This document shows positions 37,401 through 44,961 of a DNA stretch of 64,000 nucleotides, one piece after another (positions within the stretch are counted from its first letter, which is position 1; each line of letters begins with the position of its first letter). The translations under genes and the position numbers were made by a program. Under the pieces are notes generated by a model. The model was given only the letters and a program-made list of their open reading frames with translations, searched no databases and was not told where the DNA came from. The DNA is from Streptomyces sp. CB02959 (GTDB lineage Bacteria; Actinomycetota; Actinomycetes; Streptomycetales; Streptomycetaceae), in contig NZ_NNBP01000018.1 in assembly GCF_002803155.1 (NCBI RefSeq), forward strand, positions 1 to 64,000. Reading direction: 5' to 3'.

Positions 37401-38264
37401 ATGAGCTTTGGGCAAGGGGGGCCGTTCGACGGCCCGGGGGGTTCCACTCCGAACTGGGAGGCACTGGCCGACGAGAGCCAGGCACGTTCCCGCCGCAAGC
37501 GCTGGATGGTGATCGGCGGTGGCGCGGTCGCCGTGCTCGCGGTCGCCGGCATCGTCGCCGCCGCCGTGATGAACAGCAACAGCTCCTCCAACGACAACCC
37601 CTCGGCCCACCCCAGCACCTCCGGGCAGTCCGCCCTCCCGGACGACAAGCCGTCCTTCCCCGACGTCTCGGTCCCGCCCCCGCCCAACCCGCAGGACTAC
37701 ATCTCCGACCCCAAGAAGGACACCGCGCCGCTCACCCCCGCCACCCTCTTCCCGCAGAAGAGCATGGTCGTCGGCGAGCACAGCTACGCCCAGACCAGCA
37801 CCGACAGCACCGCGGACTGCACCGCCGGCGCCCAGGGAGCCCTGGTCTCCTCGCTCAGCCACAACGGCTGCAAGCAGCTGCTGCGCGCCACCTACTCCCA
37901 GGGCGGGGTCGCGGTCACCATCGGCGTCGCGGTCTTCGACTCGCCCGCCAAGGCCGCCGCGGTGATGAACGAGAACAAGCCCAACCTCATGCCGCTGTCC
38001 GGCGGCGGCGTCCCGGCCGACTTCTGCCAGGGCAGCAAGTGCCTGATGACCACCAACGCCACCGGCCGCTACGCGTACTTCACCATCGCCGGCCTCACCA
38101 ACGGCAAGGACGTCGCCGGCGGCGCGACCCCGGCCCAGCAGATCGGCCGGGACGGCGGCGCCTACGCCTTCACCCAGATCGCCCAGCGCGGCAAGGACCA
38201 GGCCGCCAAGGCCGCCGAGCAGCAGCTCAAGGAAGCCCAGCGGAGGGCCGGCCAGACCTCCTGA
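37401..38264 (+). CDS. Membrane-anchored hypothetical protein
   Basis: The 287-residue protein has a Gly-rich cytoplasmic N-terminus, one membrane helix (WMVIGGGAVAVLAVAGIVAA), a Ser/Pro-rich extracellular spacer and a domain of about 160 residues with four Cys (DSTADCTAG, SHNGCKQ, ADFCQGSKCLM) that could form two disulfides. The domain is reminiscent of sensor or septum-associated proteins, but no family is recognised. ATG at 37401 follows AGGA; an in-frame ATG nine bases earlier is possible. It lies between rplM and truA, convergent with truA. Confidence 0.8.
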   Translation: MSFGQGGPFDGPGGSTPNWEALADESQARSRRKRWMVIGGGAVAVLAVAGIVAAAVMNSNSSSNDNPSAHPSTSGQSALPDDKPSFPDVSVPPPPNPQDYISDPKKDTAPLTPATLFPQKSMVVGEHSYAQTSTDSTADCTAGAQGALVSSLSHNGCKQLLRATYSQGGVAVTIGVAVFDSPAKAAAVMNENKPNLMPLSGGGVPADFCQGSKCLMTTNATGRYAYFTIAGLTNGKDVAGGATPAQQIGRDGGAYAFTQIAQRGKDQAAKAAEQQLKEAQRRAGQTS

Positions 38265-38315
38265 CCGGCCCGGTGGTGCCCGCCCCCGACCGCGCGGCCC
38301 GGGGCCGGCACCGCC

Positions 38316-39170
38316 TCAGCAGCAGCCGTCGCCCGACGGCAGCGACCGCTTGTTGCGCGCTTCCTTGTTCCGGGCCATCAGCAGCTCGTCGGCCGGGTAC
38401 CCGACCTCCTCCAGCGTCAGCCCGTGCGGCCGGACGACATGGACGGCGGAGTCCCGCACCCCGGCGGCCAGCACCTTCCCCGGCCAGTCCACCGGCCGGT
38501 GCCCGTCGCCCACGAACAGCAGCGCCCCCACCAGCGACCGCACCATGTTGTGACAGAACGCGTCCGCCCGCACCGTCGCCGTGATGATCCCGGCCGCGTC
38601 CCGCTCCCAGCTCAGCTCCTGCAGCGTGCGGATGGTGGTCGCACCGTCCCGCCGCTTGCAGTACGCCGCGAAGTCGTGCTCCCCCAGCAGCGGCCGCGAG
38701 GCGGCGTTCATCGCCTCCACGTCCAGGTCCCAGTCGTGCCACAGCACGTGTCCGCGCAGCAGCGGATCGACACCGCCGTGGTGATCGGTGACCCGGTACG
38801 CGTACCGCCGCCAGATCGCCGAGAACCGCGCGTTGAAGCCGTACGGCGCCTCGGAGATCCGCCAGACCCGGACGTCCTTGGACAGCCGCCCGGCCAGCCG
38901 CCGCAGCAGCTTGTCGTGATGCTCGGCCCACAGCTCCGCCGGCAGGTCCACGTGCGCCACCTGCCCACGGGCGTGCACCCCAGCATCCGTCCGCCCCGCG
39001 ACGGTGAGCTCGTACGTCTCCCCCGACCGCGTCACGGTCCGGATCGCGTCCTCCAACTCACCCTGGACCGTGCGCCGTTCACGCTGCTTGGCCCACCCGG
39101 AGAACTCCGCGCCGTCGTACGACAGGTCCAGCCGCACCCGGACGAAACCGGGCTCCACTTCGTCACTCAC
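38316..39170 (-). CDS. truA: tRNA pseudouridine(38-40) synthase
   Basis: The 284-residue enzyme isomerises uridines in the anticodon stem-loop. The catalytic Asp is in AGRTDAGVHARGQVAH; RLDLSYDGAEFSGWAKQ and FCHNMVRSLVGAL are family blocks. The C-terminus ends in Cys-Cys. GTG at 39170. It follows rplQ by 84 bp in the usual rpoA-rplQ-truA order, but a terminator-like hairpin separates them. Confidence 0.95.
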   Translation of the reverse strand: MSDEVEPGFVRVRLDLSYDGAEFSGWAKQRERRTVQGELEDAIRTVTRSGETYELTVAGRTDAGVHARGQVAHVDLPAELWAEHHDKLLRRLAGRLSKDVRVWRISEAPYGFNARFSAIWRRYAYRVTDHHGGVDPLLRGHVLWHDWDLDVEAMNAASRPLLGEHDFAAYCKRRDGATTIRTLQELSWERDAAGIITATVRADAFCHNMVRSLVGALLFVGDGHRPVDWPGKVLAAGVRDSAVHVVRPHGLTLEEVGYPADELLMARNKEARNKRSLPSGDGCC

Positions 39171-39203
39171 ACCAGCAATCCTCTCAGGCCCAGCGCAGAC
39201 GAA

Positions 39204-39235
39204 AGCGGGCCCGCCCCCAAGGGGACGGACCCGCT
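39204..39235 (-). terminator. Terminator of the alpha operon
   Basis: A 15-position stem (39204-39218 with 39221-39235) has 13 Watson-Crick pairs, and its two mismatches become G-U pairs in minus-strand RNA. This means it is built for transcripts coming from rplQ. Confidence 0.75.
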
Positions 39236-39253
39236 CACCGCTCAGCGACGGAC

Positions 39254-39718
39254 TCAGGCGTCCTTCGACTCCTCGGCCGGAGCCTCGGCGGCAGCCTCGG
39301 ACTCCTTGACCGCGCGCTTGGTCGCGGCCTCGGCCTCGGCGACGGTCGCCTTCTTGGCGATCTCACCCTCGACCAGCTCGATGACGGCCATGGGCGCGTT
39401 GTCACCGCGGCGGTTGCCGATCTTGGTGATACGGGTGTAGCCACCCGGACGCTCCGAGAACCGCGGCGCGATCTCGGTGAAGAGCGTGTGCACGACGCTC
39501 TTGTTCGTGATCAGCTCCATGACCTGGCGGCGGTTGTGAAGGTCACCCTTCTTCGCCTTGGTCACCAGGCGCTCCGCGAACGGGCGCAGACGACGGGCCT
39601 TGGCCTCGGTCGTCGTGATGCGGCCGTGCTCGAAGAGGCTGGTCGCCAGGTTGCGCAGGAGCGCCTTCTCGTGCGAAGCGCTGCCGCCCAGACGGGCACC
39701 CTTGGTGGGCTTCGGCAT
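39254..39718 (-). CDS. rplQ: 50S ribosomal protein L17
   Basis: This 154-residue L17 (bL17) sits near the polypeptide exit tunnel. The core has GGSASHEKALLRNLATSLFEHG and GGYTRITKIGNRRGDNAPMA. After residue 120 an Ala/Glu-rich tail (ESEAAAEAPAEESKDA) extends it beyond the core, common in actinobacteria. ATG at 39718 follows GAGGAG. It is separated from rpoA by 190 bp with a strong hairpin. Confidence 0.96.
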   Translation of the reverse strand: MPKPTKGARLGGSASHEKALLRNLATSLFEHGRITTTEAKARRLRPFAERLVTKAKKGDLHNRRQVMELITNKSVVHTLFTEIAPRFSERPGGYTRITKIGNRRGDNAPMAVIELVEGEIAKKATVAEAEAATKRAVKESEAAAEAPAEESKDA

Positions 39719-39851
39719 GGTGTTTCTCCTCAACGTCTGCCCCGGCCGTATCAGGTACCGGAGTCAGTATCCGAGCAGGCGGTCGCCTGTCGGAAATCCG
39801 GACCCCTTGCGGGGCCAGGAGGGCCCGCGCCCCCAGAAGGGACGCGGAGAA

Positions 39852-39880
39852 CCGCGGACCGGCCCAGGGCCGGTCCGCGG
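39852..39880 (-). terminator. Strong hairpin between rpoA and rplQ
   Basis: CCGCGGACCGGCC and its exact complement form a 13-bp stem with a 3-nt loop, beginning 29 bases after the rpoA stop. It looks like a terminator or attenuator that would lower rplQ expression relative to rpoA. Confidence 0.75.
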
Positions 39881-39908
39881 CCAGGATCGAACAGCGGATC
39901 CCGAGCTC

Positions 39909-40931
39909 TTAGTACTGCTCGGTCTCCACGAACCCGGCGTCCGCGTCGTCGTCGGCACCGAAGGCGTCGGCGGCGGCGGTCGGGTCGAATCCGGGCGGGC
40001 TGTCCTTGAGCGCCAGGCCCATGCCGGCCAGCTTCGCCTTGACCTCGTCGATCGACTTCGCACCGAAGTTGCGGATGTCGAGGAGGTCGGCCTCGGAGCG
40101 CGCCACGAGCTCACCCACGGAGTGGATGCCCTCACGCTTGAGGCAGTTGTAGGAGCGGACCGTGAGCTCCAGCTCCTCGATCGGCAGCGCCAGGTCGGCG
40201 GCGAGTGCGGCGTCCGTCGGGGACGGGCCCATGTCGATGCCCTCGGCGTCGATGTTCAGCTCGCGGGCGAGACCGAACAGCTCCACCAGGGTCTTGCCGG
40301 CCGAGGCCATGGCGTCACGCGGACGCATCGCCTGCTTGGTCTCGACGTCGACGATCAGCTTGTCGAAGTCGGTGCGCTGCTCGACACGGGTCGCCTCGAC
40401 CTTGTAGGTGACCTTCAGCACGGGGCTGTAGATGGAGTCGACCGGGATCCGGCCGATCTCCTGGCCGACCTGCTTGTTCTGCACGGCGGAGACGTAGCCG
40501 CGACCGCGCTCGACGGTCAGCTCCATCTCCAGCTTGCCCTTGCCGTTCAGCGTGGCCAGGACCAGGTCGGGGTTGTGCACCTCGACACCGGCCGGCGGCG
40601 CGATGTCGGCGGCGGTGACCAGACCCGGACCCTGCTTGCGCAGGTACATCACGACCGGCTCGTCGTGCTCCGAGGAGACGACCAGCTGCTTGATGTTGAG
40701 GATCAGGTCGGTGACGTCTTCCTTGACGCCGGGCACGGTGGTGAACTCGTGCAGCACGCCGTCGATGCGGATGGACGTGACCGCCGCACCCGGGATCGAG
40801 GAGAGCAGGGTCCGGCGCAGGGAGTTGCCGAGGGTGTAACCGAAGCCCGGCTCCAGCGGCTCGATCACGAACCGGGAGCGGTACTCGTCGACGACCTCTT
40901 CGGTCAACGAGGGACGCTGAGCAATCAGCAT
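39909..40931 (-). CDS. rpoA: RNA polymerase alpha subunit
   Basis: The 340-residue subunit nucleates polymerase assembly. The N-terminal domain has EPLEPGFGYTLGNSLRRTLLSS; the C-terminal domain (about 245-315), which contacts UP elements and activators, has ELTVRSYNCLKREGI and LLDIRNFGAKSIDEVKAKL. An acidic tail follows. ATG start. It lies downstream of rpsD in the alpha operon. Confidence 0.98.
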   Translation of the reverse strand: MLIAQRPSLTEEVVDEYRSRFVIEPLEPGFGYTLGNSLRRTLLSSIPGAAVTSIRIDGVLHEFTTVPGVKEDVTDLILNIKQLVVSSEHDEPVVMYLRKQGPGLVTAADIAPPAGVEVHNPDLVLATLNGKGKLEMELTVERGRGYVSAVQNKQVGQEIGRIPVDSIYSPVLKVTYKVEATRVEQRTDFDKLIVDVETKQAMRPRDAMASAGKTLVELFGLARELNIDAEGIDMGPSPTDAALAADLALPIEELELTVRSYNCLKREGIHSVGELVARSEADLLDIRNFGAKSIDEVKAKLAGMGLALKDSPPGFDPTAAADAFGADDDADAGFVETEQY

Positions 40932-40987
40932 GGTGTCTTTCCTTCAGTCGTGGACGCCCGCTATTTGACGCCCGCTGTACTTCAAAG

Positions 40988-41030
40988 GGTACGGGCGGTA
41001 CGACGCCAAAGGCTCCGTACCGCCCGGACC
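40988..41030 (-). promoter_or_regulatory. Hairpin in rpsD-rpoA spacer
   Basis: GGTACGGGCGGTAC (40988-41001) pairs with GTACCGCCCGGACC (41017-41030), 13 of 14 positions. It starts 15 bases after the rpsD stop. Downstream, the ten-mer GACGCCCGCT is repeated at 40953 and 40968 just before rpoA. Together they suggest attenuation, processing or an S4 feedback site. Confidence 0.6.
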
Positions 41031-41044
41031 AATCCGCTGAGCTC

Positions 41045-41671
41045 TTACTTGGAGTAGAGCTCGACGATCAGCTGCTCCTGCACCTGGGTGTCGATCACCT
41101 GGCGCTCGGGCAGGCTGTGCACGAGGATCCGCAGCTGCGAGGGGATCGCCTCCAGCCACGCCGGGACGGTCTTCTCGCCGGCCTCCGCCTTGGCCACCTC
41201 GAAGGGGGTCAGGGTCTTGGAGCCCGTGCGGACCTCGATGATGTCGTTCACGGCCACGCGGGACGACGGGATGTCGGTCTTGCGGCCGTTGACCTGGATG
41301 TGTCCGTGACGCACCAGCTGACGGGCGTGGTCGCGGGACTTGGCGAAGCCGGCCCGGTAGACCACGTTGTCGAGGCGGGTCTCAAGGATGCGCAGAAGGT
41401 TCTCACCGGTCTTGCCGGTCTTCTGGTTCGCTTCCTTGTAGTAGTTCACGAACTGCTTCTCAAGGACACCGTAGATACGGCTGCACTTCTGCTTCTCACG
41501 AAGCTGGAGCAGGTACTCGCTGTCCTTGGTGCGCCCGCGACCGTGCTCACCCGGGGGGTAAGGACGGATCTCGATCGGGCACTTCGCGCTCTCGCACTTG
41601 CTCCCCTTGAGGAAGAGCTTCTGCTTCTCCCGACGGCAACGCTTGCAGTCGGCCCCGGTGTAACGCGCCAT
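41045..41671 (-). CDS. rpsD: 30S ribosomal protein S4, four-cysteine type
   Basis: This 208-residue S4 (uS4) starts 16S rRNA folding in the body of the small subunit. The N-terminus has Cys9, Cys12, Cys26 and Cys31, the complete zinc-binding pattern known from Thermus S4. RPYPPGEHGRGR and the S4 RNA-binding domain (TRLDNVVYRAGFAKSRDHAR, VRHGHIQVNG) follow. It is in the rpsK-rpsD-rpoA position used by most bacteria including mycobacteria. In S. coelicolor, as I recall, rpsD lies far from this operon, so a second copy should be looked for. Confidence 0.97.
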   Translation of the reverse strand: MARYTGADCKRCRREKQKLFLKGSKCESAKCPIEIRPYPPGEHGRGRTKDSEYLLQLREKQKCSRIYGVLEKQFVNYYKEANQKTGKTGENLLRILETRLDNVVYRAGFAKSRDHARQLVRHGHIQVNGRKTDIPSSRVAVNDIIEVRTGSKTLTPFEVAKAEAGEKTVPAWLEAIPSQLRILVHSLPERQVIDTQVQEQLIVELYSK

Positions 41672-41698
41672 TGTCTAGTTGTCTCCTACTTCAGTGGG

Positions 41699-42103
41699 TC
41701 AGACGCGGCGACGCTTGGGCGGGCGGCATCCGTTGTGCGGGGTGGGGGTGACGTCCTGGATCGAACCCACCTCGAGGCCGGTGGCCTGGAGGGAGCGGAT
41801 CGCGGTCTCACGGCCGGAGCCCGGACCCTTGACGAAGACGTCGACCTTGCGCATGCCGTGCTCCTGCGCGCGACGGGCAGCCGACTCGGCGGCCATCTGC
41901 GCGGCGAAGGGAGTCGACTTGCGCGAGCCCTTGAAGCCGACATGGCCGGCGGAGGCCCAAGAGATCACGTTCCCGGTCGGGTCGGTGATCGAAACGATCG
42001 TGTTGTTGAACGTGCTCTTGATGTGAGCGTGCCCGTGGGCGACGTTCTTCTTCTCCTTGCGGCGCACCTTCTTGGCGCCGGCCGTACGGCCCTTCGGAGG
42101 CAT
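41699..42103 (-). CDS. rpsK: 30S ribosomal protein S11
   Basis: This 134-residue S11 (uS11) lines the platform near the mRNA exit. Motifs are HIKSTFNNTIVSITDPTG, SAGHVGFKGSRKSTPFAAQ and the C-terminal PTPHNGCRPPKRRRV. ATG start. It follows rpsM by 64 bp and precedes rpsD by 27 bp in the alpha operon. Confidence 0.98.
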   Translation of the reverse strand: MPPKGRTAGAKKVRRKEKKNVAHGHAHIKSTFNNTIVSITDPTGNVISWASAGHVGFKGSRKSTPFAAQMAAESAARRAQEHGMRKVDVFVKGPGSGRETAIRSLQATGLEVGSIQDVTPTPHNGCRPPKRRRV

Positions 42104-42167
42104 TCAATATCTCCCGTGGAGGTGGTCGGTCCTACAGCGAAGACCGCTGACGTGGTCCTGCTGAGGA

Positions 42168-42548
42168 CTACTTCTTGCCCGGCTTCTTCTTGCCGGCGAT
42201 CGCGCGACGCGGACCCTTGCGGGTACGGGCGTTCGTGCTGGTGCGCTGACCGTGCACCGGCAGGCCGCGGCGGTGACGCAGACCCTGGTAGCAGCCGATC
42301 TCGACCTTGCGGCGGATGTCGGCCTGGATCTCGCGACGGAGGTCACCCTCGGTCTTGAGGTTGTTGTCCACGTACTCGCGGATCTTGACCAGGTCTTCCT
42401 CGGCCAGGTCGCGAACCCGGGTGTTCGGGTCCACGCCGGTGGCGGCGAGGGTCTGCTGCGAGAGCGTCCGCCCGATACCGAAGACGTAGGTGAGGGCGAC
42501 CTCCACACGCTTTTCGCGCGGGAGGTCAACGCCTGCGAGGCGTGCCAT
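42168..42548 (-). CDS. rpsM: 30S ribosomal protein S13
   Basis: This 126-residue S13 (uS13) lies in the head of the small subunit and contacts tRNA and the B1 bridge. Motifs are VDLPREKRVEVALTYVFGIG and the C-terminal basic RTSTNARTRKGPRRAIAGKK. ATG at 42548. It is 200 bp from rpmJ; that gap contains a GCCGG/CCGGC hairpin and no gene I can support. Confidence 0.98.
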   Translation of the reverse strand: MARLAGVDLPREKRVEVALTYVFGIGRTLSQQTLAATGVDPNTRVRDLAEEDLVKIREYVDNNLKTEGDLRREIQADIRRKVEIGCYQGLRHRRGLPVHGQRTSTNARTRKGPRRAIAGKKKPGKK

Positions 42549-42748
42549 TGATGTGGCTCCTGATGGCTATTCGGAGGTCTTCCGCAGCACCGTTCCCGTA
42601 AGACTCTGCAGAATTACGAGCCGGGTCCCCGGCCTCCGAGCCGAGGGTGTCGTCCCCACGCGACAGATGCGGGGGTCGGGTGACTGCGTATGTACGTGTT
42701 GTGCTTGCGTCGCGCGAAAACTGCGAAATGCAGGTTGGTCGGCGTGCG

Positions 42749-42862
42749 TCAGCCCTGGCGCTGCTTGTGGCGCAGGTTGTCGCAGATGACCATGACCCGG
42801 CCGTGGCGGCGGATCACCTTGCACTTGTCGCAGATCTTCTTGACGCTCGGCTTGACCTTCAT
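42749..42862 (-). CDS. rpmJ: 50S ribosomal protein L36, zinc-type
   Basis: This 37-residue L36 (bL36) is the smallest large-subunit protein, binding near the GTPase centre. It reads KVKPSVKKICDKCKVIRRHG and continues to a third Cys and a His, the complete Cys3-His zinc site. ATG at 42862. A cysteine-free paralogue under zinc control is known elsewhere in Streptomyces genomes. It lies between infA and rpsM as usual. Confidence 0.96.
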   Translation of the reverse strand: MKVKPSVKKICDKCKVIRRHGRVMVICDNLRHKQRQG

Positions 42863-42922
42863 GGGATGTGAGGTTCTCCGGGTCAGTGCCGCTGCCCCAC
42901 GGGAGCGGGGCTTCGGCAAGAT

Positions 42923-43144
42923 CTACTTGTACCGGTAGACGATACGGCCACGCGTCAGGTCGTAGGGAGAGAGCTCCACGACGACCCGGTCATCCGGGAG
43001 GATACGGATGTAGTGCATCCGCATCTTGCCGCTGATGTGCGCGAGGACCTTGTGACCGTTCTGGAGCTCTACCTTGAACATTGCGTTCGGCAGAGACTCG
43101 ATCACGGTGCCCTCGATCTCGATGGCACCTTGCTTCTTGGCCAC
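42923..43144 (-). CDS. infA: Translation initiation factor IF-1
   Basis: This 73-residue S1/OB-fold protein binds the A site of the 30S subunit during initiation. The sequence IEIEGTVIESLPNAMFKVEL to DLTRGRIVYRYK is full length. GTG at 43144. It is first in the infA-rpmJ-rpsM-rpsK-rpsD-rpoA-rplQ unit, behind a leader with a hairpin and a possible promoter. Confidence 0.98.
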   Translation of the reverse strand: MAKKQGAIEIEGTVIESLPNAMFKVELQNGHKVLAHISGKMRMHYIRILPDDRVVVELSPYDLTRGRIVYRYK

Positions 43145-43189
43145 GCTTCGCCTTTCGGATCGGCTACCTTGATCAACTCACTTGCACTG

Positions 43190-43206
43190 CCGCACCCGAC
43201 GTGCGG
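43190..43206 (-). promoter_or_regulatory. infA leader hairpin and possible promoter
   Basis: CCGCAC-CCGAC-GTGCGG forms a 6-bp stem with a 5-nt loop 46 bp before infA, the same geometry as the rpsL and rpsJ leader hairpins. Further upstream on the minus strand TAGACT (43241-43236) is a plausible -10 box, without a convincing -35. Confidence 0.5.
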
Positions 43207-43302
43207 GCACACGGGTGCACGAGAGCCGACGCGTCAGTCTACGTCAGTGCCTGAGAAAAGACGAATCCAGGGTTATTGCCCGCCCGCGGAGATCGTTATG
43301 CA

Positions 43303-43353
43303 CCCGAGCCCGGTCCGGGCGATCGGGACCGCCCCGATCCGGACGGGCTCGGG
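43303..43353 (-). terminator. Terminator after map
   Basis: CCCGAGCCC (43303-43311) pairs with GGGCTCGGG (43345-43353); inner bases add GTCCGG/CCGGAC and CGATCGG/CCGATC segments. It starts 13 bases past the map stop and should end the secY-adk-map unit. Confidence 0.8.
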
Positions 43354-43365
43354 GCGGGATCCGGA

Positions 43366-44202
43366 CTAGGCCAGGGGGTCCGGCGCCGCGGTGATGCCGA
43401 GGGTGGCGAGCTTGGCCTTGCCGCCATCAGGAGCGGTGAGCACCAGCGGGCCGTCCTCGGTCAGCGCGACCGAGTGCTCCCAGTGCGAGGACCAGCTGCC
43501 GTCGTTGGACTTGACCGTCCAGTCGTCTTCGAGGACGTGCGTCTTGGCGGTGCCGAGGTTGACCATCGGCTCGATGGCGATGCAGAAGCCGGGCACCAGC
43601 TTCGGGCCGCGGCCGCGCTTGCGGTCGACGTAGTTCAGCAGGTGCGGGTCCATGTGCATCTGCGAGCCGATGCCGTGGCCGCCGTAGTCCTCGACGATGC
43701 CGTACTTGCCGCTGGCCGGCCGGGGCTGGCGACGGATGTAACCCTCGATCGCCTTGGAGATGTCCACCAGCCGGTTGCCCTTGGCGACCGCGGCGATCCC
43801 CGCCCACATCGACTCCTCGGTGACCCGGCTGAGCTCGACCAGCTCCGTGGAGTGACCGGACCCGACGAAGGCGGTGTACGCGGCGTCGCCGTGCCAGCCC
43901 TCGATGATCGCGCCGCAGTCGATGGAGATGATGTCGCCGTCCTGCAGCACCGTGTCGGCGGACGGGATGCCGTGCACCACGACCTCGTTCACGGAGGTGC
44001 AGATCGTGGCGGGGAAGCCGCCGTACCCGAGGAAGTTCGACTTCGCGCCGTGCTCGGCGAGCACCTTGCGCGCCACGTCGTCCAGGTCCTTGGTGGTGGC
44101 GCCCGGCACCGCGGCCTCACGGGTGGCCGCGTGGATGGCGGCGACCACCAGCCCCGCCTCGCGCATCTTCGCGATCTGCGCGGGGTTCTTGATCTCCAGC
44201 AT
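43366..44202 (-). CDS. map: Methionine aminopeptidase, type I
   Basis: The 278-residue metalloenzyme removes N-terminal Met from nascent proteins. Metal ligands are in IISIDCGAIIEGWHGDAAYT (Asp), GHGIGSQMH (His), AIEPM (Glu) and the C-terminal EHSVALTEDGP (Glu). ATG at 44202 is chosen because GGAAGG lies eight bases upstream; a GTG at 44223 is in frame. It follows adk by 105 bp, across a strong hairpin. Confidence 0.96.
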   Translation of the reverse strand: MLEIKNPAQIAKMREAGLVVAAIHAATREAAVPGATTKDLDDVARKVLAEHGAKSNFLGYGGFPATICTSVNEVVVHGIPSADTVLQDGDIISIDCGAIIEGWHGDAAYTAFVGSGHSTELVELSRVTEESMWAGIAAVAKGNRLVDISKAIEGYIRRQPRPASGKYGIVEDYGGHGIGSQMHMDPHLLNYVDRKRGRGPKLVPGFCIAIEPMVNLGTAKTHVLEDDWTVKSNDGSWSSHWEHSVALTEDGPLVLTAPDGGKAKLATLGITAAPDPLA

Positions 44203-44257
44203 GCCGGTGCCTTCCGCCTTCACTCTCGTCCGCGGGCCGTTCCCGCCGACCCAACAC

Positions 44258-44294
44258 TACGGCCGCGGCGCCCGTCCCGGGCACCGCGGCCGTA
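44258..44294 (-). terminator. Hairpin between adk and map
   Basis: TACGGCCGCGG (44258-44268) and CCGCGGCCGTA (44284-44294) form an 11-bp perfect stem, and the loop has further GCCCG/CGGGC pairing. It starts 13 bases after the adk stop and would attenuate or end transcription before map. Confidence 0.75.
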
Positions 44295-44307
44295 CAGAGC
44301 CACCGTT

Positions 44308-44961
44308 TTACTCGCCGCGACCCAGGGCGTTCATCGCCCGCTGGGTGACCTCCGCGACCTTGCCGAGGGCCGGGATCGTGACGACCAGGTCCTGGGCCTT
44401 GTAGTAGTCGATGATCGGCTCGGTCTCCGAGTGGTAGACCTCCAGCCGCTTGCGCACGGTGTCCTCGCGGTCGTCCTCGCGCTGGTACAGCTCGCCGCCG
44501 CAGGCGTCGCAGACACCCTCGACCTGCGAGGTGTTGTACTCGACGTGGAAGACGTGGCTGGAGTCCTTGCGGCAGATCCGCCGGCCGGCGATCCGCTTGA
44601 CGACCTCGTCCTCCGGGACCTCCAGGTCCAGGACGGCGTCGAGCTTGAGGCCCTTGTCCCGGAGGTACACGTCCAGCGCCTCGGCCTGGCCGAGGTTGCG
44701 CGGGAAGCCGTCCAGCAGGAAGCCCTCGGCCGCGTCGGCCTGCTCCATGCGGTCCTCGGCCATTCCGATGGTGACCGAGTCCGGCACGAGGTTTCCGGCG
44801 TCCATGTAGGACTTCGCCTCGACCCCCAGGGGCGTGCCCTGCGAGATGTTGGCCCGGAACAGGTCCCCCGTGGAGATGTGCGGGATCGCGAGGTTCTTGG
44901 CAAGGTACGCGGCCTGCGTACCCTTGCCGGCCCCCGGGGGTCCGACGAGGACGATTCGCAT
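44308..44961 (-). CDS. adk: Adenylate kinase
   Basis: The 217-residue enzyme equilibrates ATP + AMP with 2 ADP. The P-loop is GPPGAGKGTQAAYL; ISTGDLFR binds AMP; the lid carries a Cys pair in VCDACGGELYQRED and a Cys in GRRICRKDSSH, with His or Asp as the further ligand, so the lid probably holds a structural zinc. ATG overlaps the secY stop by one base (TGATG), giving tight coupling. Confidence 0.97.
   Translation of the reverse strand: MRIVLVGPPGAGKGTQAAYLAKNLAIPHISTGDLFRANISQGTPLGVEAKSYMDAGNLVPDSVTIGMAEDRMEQADAAEGFLLDGFPRNLGQAEALDVYLRDKGLKLDAVLDLEVPEDEVVKRIAGRRICRKDSSHVFHVEYNTSQVEGVCDACGGELYQREDDREDTVRKRLEVYHSETEPIIDYYKAQDLVVTIPALGKVAEVTQRAMNALGRGE

Noticed and set aside
43366..44223. GTG at 44223 as map start
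   Set aside because: The ATG at 44202 has a properly spaced GGAAGG and matches the family N-terminus.
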